From Verrucomicrobiota bacterium (GTDB lineage: Bacteria > Verrucomicrobiota > Verrucomicrobiia > Limisphaerales > UBA9464): 64,000 nucleotides of DNA. The stretch's first letter is position 1; each line of letters begins with the position of its first letter. Positions 62,188-64,000 of the stretch are shown here, piece by piece. The notes under the pieces are model-generated. The model searched no databases. It was not told the DNA's origin and saw nothing but the letters and a program-made list of their open reading frames with translations. The stretch covers positions 1 through 64,000 of the forward strand of contig JAFLEF010000041.1 of the NCBI GenBank assembly GCA_017309115.1, written 5' to 3'. The position numbers were made by a program, and so were the translations under genes.

Positions 62188-62522
62188 GCAAGCTGAGAGC
62201 TGAGAACTGAGAGCTGAGAGCTGAGAGCTGAGAGCTGAGAGGTCGGAAGGGGGAGATTCTGGTGGGGCGACGCTCCGCGGAGCCGTGCGTGGGTGGAGTG
62301 GTGACGCGCGATTCGCCGGGACGCGAACGGCTCGATGGAATCTCGCCCCACCGGGGTGGGGAAAGCTGAGAGCTGAGAGTTGAGAGCTGAGAGGTAAGCG
62401 GGAAAACTCGGTAGGGATGGACCGCTGGGCCGTCCCCGCGTTTCCAAGTGGAGCGAAGGAACGCGGCCTTCGCTGGTCAGCGCCGGACGGACACCCGCCC
62501 AAAGCAAGGAAAGGGGTAGGGT
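62188..62522. repeat. Repeat module: heptamer arrays, R2 copy 6, R1 copy 4
   Basis: AGCTGAG x7, with one ACTGAGA variant, ends in GAGAGGTCGGA (62188-62245). An R2 copy (62261-62355), a second heptamer run (62366-62395) and an R1 copy (62411-62515) follow. The first heptamer array starts nine bases after the sulfatase stop. No coding sequence. Confidence 0.85.
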
Positions 62523-62860
62523 TAGTAGTGCGGGATTCATCCCGTCCCCCCGGCGCCGATTTACCCCCAGGGGCCGCCTGAAGGCGGTACTACGAACAAG
62601 GGTAAGGCTAGTAGTGCGGGATTCATCCCGTCCTCCCAGCGCCGACTTACTCCCGGGGGCCGCCTGAAGGCGGGACTACGAACAAGGGTAGGGCTAGTAG
62701 TGCGGGATTCATCCCGTCCCCCAGCGCCGACTTACTCCCAGGGGCCGCCTGAAGGCGGTACTACGAACAAGGGTAGGGTTAGTAGTGCGGGATTCATCCC
62801 GTCCTCCCAGCGCCGACTTACTCCCAGGGGCCGCCTGAAGGCGGTACTACGAACAAGGGG
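62523..62860 (+). repeat. Four-copy tandem repeat of 86 bp with paired hairpins
   Basis: Units begin at 62523, 62609, 62695 and 62780 (spacing 86, 86, 85). Each holds two short hairpins, CGGGATTCATCCCG and CCGCCTGAAGGCGG, and outer GTAGT and ACTAC ends that can pair. The unit therefore folds into a three-way structure typical of REP-like elements. Copies are about 90-95% identical. There is no variable spacer, so it is not a CRISPR array. Confidence 0.92.
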
Positions 62861-63017
62861 CGGACGAGCGGCTCCGCGGAGCGTCTGCCCTACCGGCCTT
62901 TGTCTCTCAACTTTCAACTCTCAACTCTCAACTCAGCCTGGGCAACGATTGGGTAGATTCTGAGGACGGAGGCGACCTCGGACTTTACCCCTGCGAACTT
63001 TGGTCCACTTTGGCCGC
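62861..63017. repeat. R2 fragment and closing heptamer array
   Basis: A partial R2-like sequence (GGCGGACGAGCGGCTCCGCG to CCCTACCGG, to about 62899) is followed by TCTCAACTTTCAACTCTCAAC (62904-62937), the opposite orientation to the array at 62188. Together they bracket the 838-base gene-free stretch. The last 80 bases hold the presumed promoter of the dehydrogenase gene. Confidence 0.6.
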
Positions 63018-64000
63018 ATGCACCGATTCAGAGGCGTTTTCTTGCTCGTTTTGGCGTGGGCCGGGTTGCTGACCCTGGTGGGCCAGGGACCTCTCGTTCG
63101 ACAGCCCAACACCACGCTGCGCATGCCGGTGGTCCCCGGAGCGTTCGGGTACGAATTCATTCCAGCCTTCGATCTCTCCTTCGAAGCTCCGGTGGTCATT
63201 GCGGCTCCCCCGGGTGAGACCAACCGGTTGTTCATCGTGGAACAACGAGGTCGGATCCTGGTGATTACCAACCTGGCAGTGCCCACCACCACAGTCTTTC
63301 TGAACGTTGTCGGCAGTACGGTCTACGGCGGCGAACAAGGGCTCCTGGGCCTGGCGTTCCACCCCGACTACGCGCGCAACGGCCGGTTCTTCGTGTTCCG
63401 CACCACAATGGCGCGCACGGGTTCGCAAACGGCCAACCGCTTGCACAATCGCCTTTCGGAGTACCGGGTCTCGCCCACCAATCCCAATCAGGCCAGTCCC
63501 ACCGAACGAATCCTGTTCCAGCAATCCGATGACGCGGGCAATCACAACGGCGGTGACCTGCATTTCGGCCTGGATGGCTATCTGTACGTCGCGGTAGGCG
63601 ATGAAGGAAATGCCAATGACTCGCTGAACAACAGTCAGACGCTGACCAAGGATTTGTTCGCGGGCATCCTGCGGCTGGATGTCGATCAGCGGCCCGGGTC
63701 CCTGGAGCCTAATCCGCATCCGGCCGTGGTGGCGGGCAGTTATCGGATCCCCGCCGACAATCCGTATGTCGGCGCGACGAATTTTCTAGGTCGAGCAGTG
63801 AATCCGGCCTTGGTCCGGACCGAGTATTGGTCGGTGGGCTTGCGGAATCCGTGGCGGATGTCCTTTGACCGGGCCACGGGAGAATTGTGGGTGGGCGATG
63901 TGGGCCAGGATGTCTGGGAGTCCGTCTTTATCTCGCGGTCGGGGGCCAATCATGGCTGGGCCTTTCGGGAGGGGAATGCGGCTGGCCCGAAGTCCGGCGC
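63018..64000 (+). CDS. PQQ-dependent sugar dehydrogenase, 3' end beyond window
   Basis: Secreted glucose/sorbosone dehydrogenase-type protein; 327 codons are in the window and the frame runs off the edge. The ATG at 63018 starts a signal peptide (HRFRGVFLLVLAWAGLLTLV). The beta-propeller opens EAPVVIAAPPGETNRLFIVEQ and GRILVITNL. Family motifs GEQGLLGLAFHPDY, NHNGGDLHFGLDGYLYVAVG and LFAGILRLDV are clear; GLRNPWRMSFDR and DVGQDVWESV follow. The catalytic-base His and calcium-site residues of the family lie in these segments. It probably oxidises a periplasmic sugar; this branch often has unknown substrates. Confidence 0.92.
   Translation, partial: MHRFRGVFLLVLAWAGLLTLVGQGPLVRQPNTTLRMPVVPGAFGYEFIPAFDLSFEAPVVIAAPPGETNRLFIVEQRGRILVITNLAVPTTTVFLNVVGSTVYGGEQGLLGLAFHPDYARNGRFFVFRTTMARTGSQTANRLHNRLSEYRVSPTNPNQASPTERILFQQSDDAGNHNGGDLHFGLDGYLYVAVGDEGNANDSLNNSQTLTKDLFAGILRLDVDQRPGSLEPNPHPAVVAGSYRIPADNPYVGATNFLGRAVNPALVRTEYWSVGLRNPWRMSFDRATGELWVGDVGQDVWESVFISRSGANHGWAFREGNAAGPKSG

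Noticed and set aside
62523-62860. CRISPR array
   Set aside because: The units are tandem with no variable spacers, and no cas gene is nearby; it is a tandem REP-like repeat.

Overview
The window looks like a chromosomal segment of a high-GC member of the Planctomycetota-Verrucomicrobiota group, most likely a verrucomicrobium. The evidence is the family content: a DUF1587/1592/1588/1585 cytochrome-type protein beside a DUF1552 protein, a DUF1800 protein beside a DUF1501 protein, HAF repeats, a secreted formylglycine sulfatase with its maturase, a sensor kinase with periplasmic OB-like domains, and PQQ-type beta-propellers. This assignment is inferred from gene content; no rRNA or tRNA gene was found.

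Layout. At the left edge is the 3' end of a group II intron, followed by a secreted triple-repeat protein and a hypothetical gene. A lone OLD-type ATPase/TOPRIM nuclease of visibly lower GC (3.7-5.6 kb) precedes tex. A minus-strand xylFGH-like sugar ABC transporter covers 8.2-12.1 kb. Then come a phospholipase D-like protein, a formylglycine-generating enzyme, a NUDIX hydrolase, argA, an exported superoxide dismutase, signal peptidase I with a coupled small gene, and an MFS exporter. The SRP RNA, dnaX and ybaB/ebfC form a classic block at 21.3-23.9 kb, facing an M29 aminopeptidase. From 25.4 to 36.7 kb lie the DUF1592/DUF1552 pair, a HAF-repeat protein, two small exported or membrane proteins, an Lgt-like protein, a ThuA-domain protein and a membrane-fused spermidine synthase-like protein. 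A SUKH protein and PII follow. The 38.1-43.1 kb stretch is an envelope cluster (two GT9 heptosyltransferase-like proteins, MsbA, a WaaE-like GT2). The DUF1501/DUF1800 pair, a large GAF/GAF histidine kinase with a receiver whose DNA-binding tail is broken, and a porin occupy 43.2-52.8 kb. A tightly coupled six-gene minus-strand operon (53.3-59.0 kb) with two cyclopropane-synthase-like methyltransferases, DUF1365 and DUF1295 looks like a lipid-modification cassette. A GspE-like ATPase, a sulfatase and a PQQ-dependent sugar dehydrogenase cut by the window end complete the segment.

The intergenic DNA is unusually structured. It carries arrays of 7-bp repeats (AGYTGAG and GGTAAGG types), at least four families of dispersed repeats, a MITE-like inverted repeat nested inside another repeat, and a four-fold 86-bp tandem repeat. 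The heptamer units contain an in-built TGA or TAA. They overlap the stop codon of five genes, each time with the stop-bearing strand as the sense strand of that gene. Because 7 is not a multiple of 3, three units give stops in all three frames. This is the least explained pattern in the window.
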